Assembly: GCA_951394405.1 (NCBI GenBank)
Contig: OX596334.1
Coordinates: 3,968,001 to 4,032,000 of the forward strand
Direction of reading: 5' to 3'
DNA: 64,000 bases
Origin: Coprinellus micaceus
Taxonomy: Eukaryota; Basidiomycota; Agaricomycetes; Agaricales; Psathyrellaceae
Shown: one piece after another, positions 33,403 to 45,236 of the stretch
How positions within the stretch are numbered: position 1 is the first letter of the stretch
Layout of the letters: every line of letters starts with the position of its first letter
Notes under the pieces: model-generated
The model's input: only the letters and a program-made list of their open reading frames with translations
Told to the model about the DNA's origin: nothing
Database searches by the model: none
Position numbers and translations under genes: made by a program

Positions 33403-34046
33403 TCACTCTTCACTCATGCGCGACTCCTCCTCCTCCTTCTCGCCCTCCTCCTTCTCATCCTTCTCCTTCTCTCCTTTCCCATCGCCACGCTCCTGGCTTT
33501 CATCCTTGCCGTCATCCTCCTTGTCCATTTCGTCTTCGTCGTCCACCCTTCGTAGAAGTACCTCCCCTTCTTCAATCTTGACTACCCTGTAGTCCTCCAA
33601 CCCTCGAACCCCCTGTTTCTTTACATCAACCCCTGAAACGGCGCGAACAGGAAGCCACTGAAACTCACATTTTTCTGCATCCATAGTAGATTATCCATCC
33701 TATCCCAATAATTAACTAACTTTGTCTGAAGGCGGGCGATCTTCTCCGCGTTGGTATTGTTGACAACCTCAAGAGCCTCGCACCGCTCCCTCTCCTCATC
33801 GTATTGCTTGATGACGCCCCCGAGGCGCTTCTGTGTCTTCTCCATGTCGTAAGCTATACTGGCCATCCACTCTTCCAAATTCGAGATGGCGGCATTCGTC
33901 TCGTCGAGCTTCGCGATGATGGCGATGTTGGCGGTGTTCGTCTCGTCAAGCTTTGCGACGATGGCAGCGTTGGCGGTGTTCATCTCGTCAAGCTTCGCAA
34001 CAATGGCACTGAGGGCCACATTTAAATCAACTGGGTCGGCAGACAT
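33403..34046 (-). CDS. Small coiled-coil protein with acidic tail
   Basis: Two exons: 34046-33669 (ATG MSADPVDLNV) and 33612-33403, joined across a 56-bp GTGAGT...ACAG intron, giving about 195 residues. The N-terminal half has three 13-residue repeats of the type AIVAKLDETNTAN, then heptad-rich sequence (RCEALEVVNN, KIARLQTKLVNYWDRM), so a coiled coil is likely. The second exon ends in a very acidic/Lys-rich tail (KGEKEKDEKEEGEKEEEE). Tools that read the first exon through the intron would stop early. It lies just downstream of the decayed gene at 34253-38211, same strand. Similar small coiled-coil proteins are common in mushrooms. Function unknown. Confidence 0.6.
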
Positions 34047-34252
34047 GGGAGGTAGAACAAAGCGGGAGAGAAGCAACCGATGTTCTGGAAGGGCGAAAAA
34101 TGTCGTTTGATAGGCGATCACAAATACATCCCATTTGCTCGCGACCACCACTCCCGGTTGCCCTGTGGCTGCAGAACTACAGCATACATTCCCTAACAAT
34201 GAACCCGCGCTCGAACCTATACCTAAGGAAGTCGAGGAGGACCGAAACAACC

Positions 34253-37200
34253 TCACTGAGCCGCCGCCTCCTGGACTTCATCCGACTCGCTGTCGATATC
34301 GGTCAAGTCGCTAGAGCCGTCGAACTCTGTCAACTGGTTAGAGTAGTTGAATCCCGCCCACAACTGCTCCTCGTCCTCTCCCTCTCCCTCTTGTTCCTCC
34401 GCATATCCATCGACATCCTCCACCAAATCAAGGGCACCCATCTCCTCCTCGTCTGCCCTAAGCCCTTCTGTGAAGCGCTCCGGAGCTTGGTGATCAGTGG
34501 TCTCTCCCCCTCCTACGTTGTATTCGCCTCCATTGAACTGACCGTTGTTGTTGTTGTTGTTGTTGTCGCCGTTGTTGTTGTCGTAGTCGTTGTCGTTGTC
34601 GTCTGATCCATCCTCACCATCACTCGAGTCGATGAGATAGACCGTCTGACCATTCTCCTCAACCTCCCGGAGTGGTTTCAAAGTGTCGGCGGTTGCGAAC
34701 TCAGTAGGTAGGGGCGTCCCAGACTCCTCGTGCTTGACGGAAACGCGAGATAGCCCTTCTGCGTCCCTCGGCTCTTGCTTCACTGTGGCGGGGGGAACAT
34801 TCCTAGCCCCCGGGGCGGAATGATGGGGAGGTTGGTGTCCAAGCAGCTTGTCAATATCCATCGGCTGATCTACGTCATCAACGTCCATGGGGGTGACCTC
34901 GTCATCCTTCATACCTTCCTCCTCCTCGAGAAGCTTGTTGATTGCGCCAAATTTAGGATCAACGTCGTTCTCCTGCTGCTCGCCAAACGGATCCCTTTCC
35001 ACTGGGCCATGCAGGTCATCGATCTCGAGGTACTCTTTTGGCAGTTTAGGCTCAGGCTTTGCCACAGGCCTCGGCTTCCTAGAAGCTGCTACTCAGGCGA
35101 GCCTCTGTGCGTCCCTCTCCTTCCAAAAATTCTGGACAAAAATTGGTGCCTTCGATAAGTCGTTAAGCTTTCCTTGCCTGTTGTACTTGAAGGCTGAGTC
35201 CAGGTTCTTGGGGCCAAAGCCCACCGAGGCGAGGAGACCGGTGACCAGGACACGGGTCCGGGGGTCGAAGGGGTTCCCGATGCACTCCGCGACCCCTGTG
35301 ACAGGAGAAATGAGAGGAGGGGCTGTCTTCCACACGAAAAAGTCGAACATCGCCTCCTCAGGGTCGCACCCGCAATGGAGGTAACGCCTTCCGTCATGCA
35401 GCCAGAAGAATTGCAGCAATTGCTCCTCTGAAAGGCCCCCCACCCACTTTGGCATCCTCCTGGGATTCGGCGCTGAGCCGATGCGCGCTTCGGGTACGGG
35501 TGGGCGTTCTTGTACGTCTCCCACCACCCGTCGTCATTGCCCAAGTCGTCGGGCACCACCACCTCACGAGAGGGCTTCAGTGGAACTCCAGTTGTGGCGT
35601 ATTTCCTGATGTTGTCCAGGCTGGCAGACTCGTCATTGCTCGACGACGTGCGGTCAGAGATTGTGTGCCGGTGGCAGCGAGTCAACTTCGTCGAGTGTAT
35701 GAAGACGCTGAGGACAGAGATCCTGCTTAACGCGGCAATCTCGGGGCAACAGTGTCGGAAGCGCCTAATTCGCCCCAGTAGCTGGACATGGATTGGTAGG
35801 CCCTGTGCGATGTGGTTGAACAAAGCCACATACACTAAATCTTGAATATTGTCAGTAATCATGCGCCCTTAAGAAGAAATCCATTGGACTCACAGGAAAA
35901 CCTTTCGATATCCTCATCATCCTCTTCCACCAATCTCATCACTCGCACCGAGATAGGTTGTGGATCTCCCCCGACGCCCATAATCCTGTATTGAATTTCC
36001 GCCCCCCACACAGTCACAATGTCTCTTCCCGACTTCTCTGATTTGGGTTCCACGTCCTCAACGACCACCACCGCTTGCTCCTGTGAATTCCCTTCTGGTT
36101 CACCTTCGACTTCCTGCTGGCTGAACTCCTCTCCTTCTTCCACTGGTGCCTTCGACTTGCTGCCCTGTCGCGTCTCCTGAGCCTCGGCCCATGCCTGAAC
36201 CCTCCTTTTCTTCCTGGAGTTCCCCTCCCCCGTGGCGGATTCATGTACCTGCGCTGCGCCGCTCGACATGGTGCCCGGCTCTTGCCTTCGCTTTTTCCCC
36301 TTTCCGGAGGTCGTTGCATTGGTAGCGGCCCCACCTTTGGATGGTTTAGGGTGTCGCTTTTGTCCTGCCGTCGTATGGGCGTTGGTTCCCGTCATCGCGT
36401 CCGACGCAGCCTGTCGTTCTTGGATTGTTTTCCCTATGCTCTCGAGTGCCGCTTTGTCCTTGATGGTGGCCAGGTTCAATTCGTCATCGGCGACAAGAGC
36501 CCTATCGGCTATGAGATGTCCGCCTCTGTTAGCAATGTAGTCAGTTCTAGTAGTTCGTCAGGACCCACCAGGCAAGGTGGGTGGCGGGAATGGCTCAGTC
36601 AGCCCTCCGTTGGGAGGTGGCTGAGGGGCTGTGGTTGCGACTGGCGCTGTATCTCGAGTAACTCAGTAAGCTCAAGGGATCATGGCAAGGAAGAGAGAGC
36701 TCACCATTCCGAGGGTGATGTGTTGTCTGGGGAGGGAGTTGGCCGAAGGTAGGCGCCCTGCCGTGGATCTGTCCGAGATCAGGTGCAGCCTCCTCTCGTT
36801 TGACCTTGGGCTTCACAGGGATAGGGCATGGATGAACTTGGGGCTGAGTCACGGAAGATGGACCAGACCAAGGAAGAGAAACCTGTGTATTGGCGAGGGG
36901 CTGGGTTTGATGGGCATCGTGTCGACTTAGCTCGAGAGGAGGAGAATTGACATCCGACGACGACGTACCCGACGACGGAATGCCTGCCTTAGGATCGAGC
37001 CGGGTTTGAGGTGCATTTTGTTGGGGAGGAGGAACAGACTGGGTAGATCTCCCAGTCACCCTGGATGTGGCGCTTGGGGGTTTGGGAATGGCATTCGAGG
37101 GTTTTGTAGTCTTGTTGAATTCAATCCGGTTTTGAGAAAGAGCAGACCCAGTGGGACCACCCATAGTAGATCCAATGGTGCCACTTCGAGAAGCCTGGGC

Positions 37201-38211
37201 TGTGTGTCCGACACTTGAAGAACCTTGCTTGATAGTCGTCCTGGGCTGGGCTTGGGAGGGAGCTGCGGTTGCAGGGGGTTCCACGGGGCGGTTGAGCTTT
37301 GGAGCTTCAAGGCTCGATGATGAAGTGTTCGACTTCAAACTGGGAGTAGGTTGGGGAAGGGGGGTTGAGTTGGGAGTAGGCTGGGGAGGAACCGCGAGGG
37401 GGCGAGAGTTGAGAGGCTTCGCCATGCTCATGGTCGTTGGGATGGGCTGATTTTGAGGCGTGGGGGTTTGGGTGCGGGAATAGAAGATGAGGCGCTTGCA
37501 TTTGTCATCGTAGAGAACGGAGAGCCAGTGGCTGATTCGATAGGCTGATCGAACCATTTGTGAAGTCGTCTAATTGCATTTGCAGTGTGTTGTAGAGAGA
37601 CTAGAATTCCTCCCCCGTGGTGCTGCCCGAGACTACCAATTGGGGCAGTGAATATGCTGACGGGACCTGGGGGGGCAGAAATAGGCTGATTAAACTGGGA
37701 GTAGGAGCCAGACATATTGGCAGGCTTCATGAACCGAGGGTCGAGGAGATGGGGGTTCGAACCACCGGGAGGTAGCCCTCCTTGCCCCTGTGGAGCAGCT
37801 ACAAGACGCATAGAAGACACCGTGCTCTCCTACCAGGGGCGCCAGTCGCTGTCGGACATATTGTCAGCACAAGTCCCTGGAAGACATTCGCTACTCACCC
37901 ATCTCACGATAGTAGAATATCAGGCCGTCCTCTGTGAACCATTCATTTCTGATCTCACCCTTGGCCATGGCGACAAGCTCCTTGTCGGTGGGCCTGTGGC
38001 AGAGCTCCTGCTGTATCAAGGAGAGCCGTTTGTGCAGTGGGCTATCGTCACAGATCGGTGAGTCGCTCCAGTCCGATTTTTCTGGATCCTTGACGCATGG
38101 TACTTTCCTCTCCCTCCTCCTTCCTTCCGTCACTTCTACCCTGCTCACAGGCTCTTCGGAGTCCTGCACACCCAACATGAGGTCGCACATCCGCTTAGCC
38201 GACATCACCAT
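34253..38211 (-). pseudogene. Decayed multi-exon gene, Pro-rich/acidic protein
   Basis: Exons read leftwards. 38211-37899 (ATG MVMSAKRMCDL, ending GLIFYYREM). 100-bp intron. From 37798, Pro/Gln/Ser-rich sequence. Then about 37450-36720, PTPQNQPIP-type low complexity. Short exon near 36660 (APVATTAPQPPPNGG). About 36520-35894, with a nuclear-localisation-like KGKKRRQEP. 59-bp intron 35835-35893. 35834-34253, ending in acidic and poly-Asn sequence. Three breaks are visible. The frame must shift near 37450-37550 without splice sites. It shifts again near 35490 (HPYP to EARIGSAP). A lone TGA at 35093-35095 separates two in-frame stretches (RDAQRLA and VAASRKPRP). So it is probably a pseudogene, unless these are sequence errors. 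I do not recognise a catalytic domain. Confidence 0.6.
34541..34600. repeat. GTT microsatellite
   Basis: (GTT)n-rich tract inside the last exon of the decayed minus-strand gene. It encodes the poly-Asn run (DNNNGDNNNN) and is prone to length change. Confidence 0.8.
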
Positions 38212-39454
38212 GATGAAAAATGCCGACTAAGTGCAACGTCAGAAACGTAGGTGAAGAGAAGGACTCTACCTACTTCTGCTTTCTTTGCGGGTATGGTCAG
38301 AAGAGAGGGACGGATAACGAGGCGCCTCTTGCGATATTCATCGCCCAATATGCCCGGGCCCTGCTCAAGGCACTAGTAAGAGGTTCGCTCACGTAGTGAT
38401 CGTGGCTTACCGGTAGCGTTGACTCCTGTGGGACTGCACCATGTTCGATTCTGATAGGATACATGATGGACCTTTTTTTTTCGATCCCATACTGACCCTC
38501 AAGTGCTCAGTCTGCAATGGACAGTGTCGACATGAGTATGGACACATGAATGTACTCACCCAGTATCGGGGTCAAGAATAGGGAGAAAATGCCTTAACCT
38601 TTGTCATCGGAAGAGCCGTACAGGCCTCTGGGATGCCCCTTTGCACTGGGCGCTAAACACCGTGAGAGCCATTTGATGGCATGCCGAGGGGACGCCGAAA
38701 ACATCTCTCCTGTCTTAGCGTCGCTTTCATTGCCAAGAAGCCCTGGAAAATAGCAGATTCATGATCAGAGGATGATTACCCTTCGAATGAAACCTTTCAC
38801 GTAGCGTAATACAGTGATTTGAAAAAGTCAAGCAAATGTGCATTTAGGGATTGAATAATTAATGCAGATAACAAGCTGCTTGGGCCTCACTTTGCTATTA
38901 CTATCATGCTCGAAAAAATTCTTGGGGGAGAACACATGGGAAACAATGCCTATAGGGCATGGTATATCCTAGACGATGAACTAGCCCACCTGTCCGAACG
39001 TAGGGCGAGGTTTTACGATAAAGTCCCCTCGTGCGAAGTGGCAGGATGTGATCAACGAGTAACCTTCGCTGAGCCCAGGCCATCTCAATCCAGGAACAAT
39101 ACAATGAATTGAAATGTACAGTAGTCTTCTCGCATTAATAAGGTCCCCAATACCAAGCAAGAGAGCATGAATTTGGACATAAGTTGCATAAATACGCCAG
39201 AGGAACTTGCCGTGGAATTGCCTTTACCACACTGCCGAGGACTCAAGCGCTCAACTTGCCTTATATCCTCATTATTATAATTGGCATCCCCTAAATATTG
39301 CGAGCATAAGGGTTAGACGTGGGTCTACGTTGATTGAGTCCCCTCCTGTGACATACGACCCGTTTGTGAAAACATCAAACAACGGTGGGCGAGGAGATCA
39401 GAAAGTGCATGCACCGCGCACAGCTTACATTACTACCACCATGCTGTGACCTTG
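38212..39454. other. Intergenic between divergent genes
   Basis: Contains the 5' flank of the minus-strand gene starting at 38211 and of the plus-strand gene near 39465. No supported coding frame was found. Confidence 0.4.
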
Positions 39455-39464
39455 TATATATAAG
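39455..39464 (+). promoter_or_regulatory. TATA-box-like sequence
   Basis: TATATATAAG lies just before the first readable exon of the gene at 39465-40216. If it is the promoter, the transcript start would be about 30 bp downstream, which would leave exon 1 without an ATG. It may therefore be fortuitous. Confidence 0.3.
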
Positions 39465-40216
39465 ACTCGCGCAGAGAAAGAAGAGGCGCATCGTGTACAC
39501 AGTCTCAACTCATACAACAGGTGAGTCAAGCTATGCGAGCAGCAGCATAGTGGGCTCATATCTCCTGCAGGAAGAAGGATGGAATCAACGAGAGACGCTG
39601 GAAGGCCTACACTGCTGAGAGGGCGAGGTAATAACCGGAAACAAAACCGTTGGGAGTAAGTACTAATACTCGACATTAGGGCCCTTAAAGCGGAAGTGCA
39701 GGAGGAGCGGAGGGCGCTCTGCTCCCTGTTGTCCCAAACCAAGCCTGCTGTAGAGCCGCCTAGGTGAGGAAGTGGCCCGTCGCGATTGCAAGTTGACTGA
39801 GCGTATCTCCCAGAACATTGGCACTCGAACAGGGCTCTATAAAGATCACAGAGCTCGGGCGACGCTACCACTACCTGGTCGATGGATCGGCTCGAGACTT
39901 CCTCAAAACTGTGTGCAAGAACTACGAGAAGAACCGGCACCAGGACAAAACCTCTGCACGATACGGAATCGACTTGCACATTGGAATGTTCACCCGATTA
40001 GCAGACAAAGTTGAGAGCATATCAGACTCTATTGTGAACGGGGACAGTCACACTTTGGCGAAGAATAATGCCTTGAGGATTATGAAGAACACCCGCAACG
40101 TTGTGTCTTGGCTCGAAGAGGTACGAGAGGTGGCGATTACACATCCTCCGACAGTGATCGTTCACTTCCTCTCGCAAGGGTTCTTATTCCAGTTGAATAG
40201 TTCTACACACGCATGA
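39465..40216 (+). CDS. Small four-exon gene, helical/coiled-coil protein
   Basis: Exons join in phase: ?-39520 (...KEEAHRVHSLNSYN), 39571-39627 (KKDGINERRWKAY), 39680-39763 (LKAEVQEERRALCSLLSQTK), 39814-40216 (LALEQGSIKITELGRRYHYL ... to a stop ending at 40216). Introns are 50, 52 and 50 bp with GTGAGT, GTAATA and GTGAGG donors, and TACTAAT-like branch sequence in the second. The first two exons are basic/acidic and helical; the last is a compact helical domain of about 130 residues (FTRLADKVESISDSIV). The start codon and any earlier exon were not found. I do not recognise the family. It is transcribed towards the minus-strand gene whose 3' end is at 40421. Confidence 0.55.
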
Positions 40217-40612
40217 TAAGACAGTCGAACATGGTTGAATCAATGACTAATTGAAAGCTACATGGTCCGTACGCTGAACCCGACTGTATGATGGTGTATC
40301 CTCCTCCTGTCATGCCCCGCCATAGGGTGATGCATAAAGTATTGGGGCGATACATGGTCATTTCTGAGTCGATGAATTTGGTTACGGTTATGATTGGCTA
40401 CTCTAGGTAGTACACTATGTTTACGAAGCCCCTGCAGCGGCCTTGACGAGGTCCAGCTGTGCTTGAGCCTCTGCTGCCCTCCGCTCGGCCTCCTCAGCCT
40501 TTTTCTCAGCTTCCGCAGCCTTTCTCTCAGCCCGATCCGCCTTGCTCTCGGCTTCCACGGCCCTCTCCTCAGCCACAGTAACCTCCCCTTGAAGTGTTAC
40601 CTTGGAAGCCTT

Positions 40613-43215
40613 TTTTTTTTTTTTTTTTTTTTTTTGGCAGTACCCATATGGTGAACGGACAGACATACTCGCTCCCGACACCAGGTAGAAAAAAGGGGGG
40701 TTGGACAACCAGAACGCGGACTGTATACCAGTCCCCACCAGAGGTTAATCCATTCTTTACGGACACCCTCGTGACTCCAAGCATGCTTGCAGTCATGAGG
40801 GTAGTGTGAGACTCAGAGCTATCGGTTCCTCCCAGGGGGACGACCCGGTACTCCACTACTCACTAACACCCCAGCGTTCCTGTGTCTGAGCAAGGATTCG
40901 GTGAGCTTTTCGTGGTTATCTACCATGTCCATCCAAGTCTCGGTGATTATAGGTTTTTTAATAGCTTTCATTTTATACTGTTTCTCGTTTGACGCCAGGA
41001 TGTCGAGCGTTAGTTTGGAATTTATCATTTTTTGCCAGGTGTTCCTAGCCTCCTCAGGGTTTATGGTGCGGTTTTCCGCTCCTTCGTCTTCGATGACCCA
41101 TCTGCACCGAAGTGCCCAGATAAGCCATGCGGATTCAGTGATTGCGATGGTGCACAGCTGGTGTTCGCTGAGGCTCGCAGATTTCCTTATCAGTAGGCAG
41201 CTTGAGAGGATGTCTCCCATCGTTGGCTTTGATGGCCATGTTAGTTCTCTTTTTGTGAGCAGATCACTGACTAGCTTCCAGATAGTCTCTTGGCCCGTGG
41301 CCGGGCATTCAGTGAGGATGTGTGCTGGGGTTTCCGTGCATCCGCATTTGGGGCACAGCGCTCTCTCAGGAAGGTTCGTCCATTCTTTCCTGCATGGTAG
41401 TGCATTGTGCATAAGTTTCCACATAAAGGCCTTCACCTTTTTAGGGATGATGAATTTCGACCTTAGGGACATCCACAGGGTCTCGTCAGTTGGCTTAAAG
41501 CCAAGTCTTTTCTCTGCTTCCTCTCTCGCAAGGTTCAGGTTCGTAACTGTGTCTTTCCTTGGTTTGGCTTGACACGCTTTTTCGTGTAGGAGGATCTGGT
41601 ATATCTGCGCTTGTGTTAGCTTGCTCAGTTTTGCCCCTTCCAATAGGTTCGATTTGTGCGTTTTAAGCGCATCCATGTCCATTGGGTCAAGCCGCCGGGC
41701 ATCCTTTGCTAGGGTTTGAGCCGCTGGGTAGCTCGGGTGCGGGGTATTCTTTTCATATGTCTTGAATGTGGTGAGTCCACTCCTCCGGCGTAGACAGCTC
41801 ACCAGTGTGCGCATTAGGTCCGCATCAACATCGTGTAGCACCCAGTTCATGTCTTCATAGTGGGAGAGTTTGTTTGTGAGTGAGTCGTTCATATGTTTAG
41901 ATGCAAGATGGATTCTGATGTTTTTGTCTTCTTCCACACTCCCCAGGATTTGTACTATCCCTATTGCTACCGCAGTATTATGCGTTATTGGAAGCTCCGA
42001 CGGTGTTCTCCCTTTTATGGTCTTTGGGGGGTGTGTTGTGATGAGGGTGCCGTAGGTTGCGCAGTGCACCTCTCGGTGGTTCTGGGAGGTTGAGGCTCCA
42101 AGATGTACATCTATCCAGTCGGAGGTGTTACAGTTTGGCCTCTTTAGGTCCGTCGAGATGGGTTTCCATTTCTTTGGTCCAGTTGGTTCCAGGATCCGGT
42201 ATCCGTGTTCGATTTTTTGGTACTCGTCTAGCTGAGGGTCAAAAAGGTTTACGTCCTCGGGTATGTTTGAGCCTTCCCTTAGCCCTTTGTAGTCATTGAT
42301 TATTTGGTCTAGATCTGCGCCTTCAGTTTCAGGGTGCCACTTTGGCTGCAGTGAGTCTAGGTAGTCTCTTGCAATTTTATGGCAGTTTCGGGGGTTTACG
42401 CAGCCAATAGCTATTGCGTCTTCGCATTTCTCGCAGCTGCAGAATTCATCGGACTCTGAGTCGTCGCTGTCGGCATATATGGGTTTGTGGCCGAAGGTGT
42501 TGACAAACCACTCTAGGTCGCTAACTGTGTAGATCAGGTGGTTATTGCGCAGGCATTCTGCATACGTCCCGTTATCGGGGGTGGTGAAATCGTTTACCCG
42601 CCCGGGGTGGTACCATACCGGGAGGTCTCCTTTTATCCCTTTGGTCACCATGGGGGGGGGCGAAGGTGAGTTTGTATTTTCTGGCTACTTCAAACATTTT
42701 TCGGGTGGAGAGTGGTAATGAGCTGCGTGCCGCTTGCTTTGCGGTACCCCACATCTGTAGGAAGGGGTTTGTTGCAGCTTCTCGGTCTTTTATTTTTCTT
42801 GATTTTGGGATATCATGGAAGGCAATATCTACAGCAAGGCCTACCCACTTTGCAGTGCCTTTCGTGAAATTTTGGGCTAGTTTGAGGTAGATGGCATCAT
42901 TTCGGAGGGGTACGTCAAGTACCCCTTTTCCTCCCTTTGCGTAGGGCAGGGACATGACTTCACGGTTTACTGTTGGGGGCTTACCATCCCAAACTATCTC
43001 CGCAATGAGGTCAGTGACTTGTTTTTCAATTGTTGCAGGCATACCCTGAACCATAGTACGGTACTGGGTTCGCCCCCCTGGTTCGAGTTTCGTTATGTAG
43101 CTTTTTCCTTTGAGGGACGCATTTGCTCGTTTCCAGTTTCTCACTTTTTGCTGCATTGTCTCCATGGTGGGTGTCCATACACTGATGTTGTCTACTCCGT
43201 TACCGACGAATGCTC
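40613..43215 (-). mobile_element. 5'-truncated non-LTR retrotransposon with poly(A) and 14-bp TSD
   Basis: A run of 25 T at 40611-40635 is the poly(A) tail of a minus-strand element. The 14-bp sequence ACCTTGGAAGCCTT occurs at 40599-40612 and 43216-43229, a perfect target duplication. The reverse transcriptase catalytic part is missing, so the copy is 5' truncated and starts within the region after RT. It interrupts the last exon of the prion-like/coiled-coil gene; deleting it and one duplication restores that reading frame. Confidence 0.95.
40819..43165 (-). pseudogene. LINE polyprotein remnant: post-RT region, RNase H-like, zinc knuckle
   Basis: Two overlapping frames, 43165-42572 and 42651-40819, are one protein separated by a frameshift at a run of nine G (42652-42660, plus strand), at KLTFAPP / MVTKGIKGD. 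The first frame is the helical region after RT (AKGGKGVLDVPLRNDAIYLK). The second contains an RNase H-like stretch (AVAIGIVQILGSVEEDKNIRI) and then the zf-RVT block: KVKAFMWKLMHNALPCRKEW and CPKCGCTETPAHILTECP. No RT palm motifs remain. A homopolymer shift could be real or a sequencing error, but the truncated copy is inactive anyway. Confidence 0.85.
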
Positions 43216-43713
43216 ACCTTGGAAGCCTTGTACGTGCCCATAACCTTAGCAAGACTCCCGTTCACCATCTTGTGTATCCCTTTGATGTCGTCCAGCGCTA
43301 ATTCCCTCATCTTCTGGGAAATGTAATAATAAAAGTTCTCACCAGATTCAGGGTGCTGGATCGCGAAGTATGCCAAGGCGCCGGTCCTATCCGAGATACT
43401 CTCCAACTAGAGGTGAAGGTCAGAAGTGAGATACATCGGGGAAGAGATTTGGAAGCGTACCCTTGTTAAGATATCCGGGATAGTTCTGCGGTAGAGGCGT
43501 GTGGCGTCGGCTTGAAGGATGTATGGCTTCGAGAGATCTCATGTGCGATGGATCTTGTCTAGGGGGGAGGCGAACACCGACAGTATCGCGATGATAGCAA
43601 TGAGAAAGGAATAAGGACATACCGTTCTTGCCCAGGGCTTCCTTGAGCTCGCCTCTGGTCCCCGCTCCGTTGACATGGTCATATAAGGGATTGCTCTTAG
43701 ATGCTGTTTTCCG

Positions 43714-43889
43714 CTTCTTCATCCCACCACAAGACCTCGAGTGGGTGTCGTTGATATCTTCATCATCCGTGGGGTTTTCTTCTTCGTCGGATGCCATTTT
43801 CTGCTTCTTCGTCCCGCCACGAGACCTCGAGTGGGTGTCGTTGATGTCTTCATCATCTGTGGGGTTTTCTTCTTTGTCGTCACCGTCTT
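43714..43889. repeat. Two tandem 90-bp units in a coding exon
   Basis: Units starting at CTTCTTC 43714 and 43804 are about 93% alike. They encode the duplicated acidic block EENPTDDEDINDTHSRS followed by a GG(M/T)KK basic segment in the minus-strand prion-like gene. Confidence 0.85.
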
Positions 43890-44859
43890 CTCTGTTTCAA
43901 TCACTTCGGCGACGTTTGTTGGACGACCGCTCGGTGTGCTTTGTCCCAGCCTCCTCCATAACCTCGTCTTCCTGAGGGGAGGGAGGAGCCTCACCTGACT
44001 CCCTACTTTGCTGGGTGGAGACTTCGGCGGAGGGGTCGGCAGCTGGGGCTAGAGAAGGTGTTTCTTGCGTGTTGGTAGAGACAGCCGCGATGGGGGGCCT
44101 TGCGACTGCGTTGCTGTCGCACGAGACCTGGACGCCCGTACCAGAGAGCATGGCTGGGTCTATCCCAAACGCAGCTTCTAGGGTAGGGCTCAGGGCAGGG
44201 GCTTGGGCGGGGCGCGTGGCTTGGGCAGGGCGCGTGGCCTGTGGCGTAGCAACTGGGGGATGTTCGGGAGGATGCTGGGCGGCTACATTGGGAGGATGCT
44301 GGGCGGCTACACCTGGCGCAGGTCCCTGCGCATAATAATAGGGGTTGTGCATTGTATATCCCCACTCTGAAGGGGAGAAAAATGAGCACACCATCCTTTC
44401 AGTAACTCGACGGCACTCACGGTTGGGGTATGGTAAGCCGGCGGGGTAATGGGCACTTTGCCCATCAGGAGACTGCTGAGGGTAGACGAAGGGGGCATAG
44501 TAGGCCCCTGGGCGAGGTTAATGCACTGATGACGAGTTGTTGAGGACATTACTCACCGTTTGAAAATTGGGGAGCGGTTGTCGCGGTCGCTTGGGCGGGG
44601 GACTCTCCACTCGACTGGACCATGGCAGTCGCAGGGGCGTGGTAGAAATGAGGATTCATAGCCCCAGCGTGCTGAAGAGTGGTCAGGGCGCTACTTAGTT
44701 TGATATTGACGGTGTAGGCTTACCATCATGAGGGGAGGGGAGGCCGCGTTCTGTGGAGCCTGAACGAACATGGGTAGGATCTAGTCGCACGAAGAGTGGG
44801 AGACAACTCACTATGACAGGTGGGGACACCAACGGGATGGGCTGTACGATGGTCATCAT

Positions 44860-45236
44860 GAGGAGAACTTGTGCGCAGGTAGGAGGTGATTAGCTCACCA
44901 AATTTTCAGACCGATGAGGTTGGGCCATAGCTCTCTTGCGGGGGCTTGTTCGACGAGGGGTGAGAGGAACGTCCGCCATAAATCAGGGAGAATAATCCCT
45001 GAGAAGAAGATGGCGAAAAAAGATGGAATTCCGAAGAATGGAGCGCAAGGGTGCTCTGATATCCATGGAATAAATATTACCAGGCCAACGAGCACATTGC
45101 GTCGGGTGCGCTCCCAACCCATATCGACATTGCGTATCGGACTCGTGGTGGGATTTCCTTTCACCAGACCGAGCCCTTTGCCTATTTTGGGTATTTCCAC
45201 CTTTCCTGCCTCCCTCATTCCATCGCCTGCACAACG
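44860..45236. promoter_or_regulatory. Divergent promoter region, 377 bp
   Basis: Lies between the start codons of the minus-strand prion-like gene (44859) and the plus-strand KDZ-associated gene (45237). The compact head-to-head spacing suggests a shared regulatory region. No specific operator was identified. Confidence 0.4.

Larger units (their letters stand above)
40421..44859 (-). pseudogene. Prion-like N-terminus/coiled-coil gene, split by a LINE
   Basis: ATG at 44859. Five short exons joined by 45-55-bp introns in consistent phase encode a Pro/Gln/Tyr/Ala-rich, prion-like N-terminus (GAYYAPFVYPQQSP, MHNPYYYAQGPAPG). A Ser/Pro region and the nuclear-localisation-like SSNKRRRSD follow. 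Next come two 30-residue acidic repeats (EENPTDDEDINDTHSRS), a helical part (YDHVNGAGTRGELKEALGKNG; DLSKPYILQADATRLYRRT; LESISDRTGALAYFA) and a final Ala/Glu/Lys coiled coil (AERKAAEAEKKAEEAERRA) ending at 40421. Breaks: TGA at 43897-43899 between RRRSD and NREDGDDK; TGA at 43539-43541 between KIHRT and DLSKPY; and a 2.6-kb LINE at 40613-43215 between YKASKV and TLQGEV. Function unknown. The protein architecture suggests a nuclear, assembly-prone protein; that is inference. Confidence 0.7.

Noticed and set aside
33374..33592. Ser-rich plus-strand frame
   Set aside because: Antisense of the acidic tail of the coiled-coil gene at 33403-34046.
40594..40738. Poly-Phe and poly-Lys segments in overlapping frames
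   Set aside because: Translation of the poly(A) tail of the LINE.
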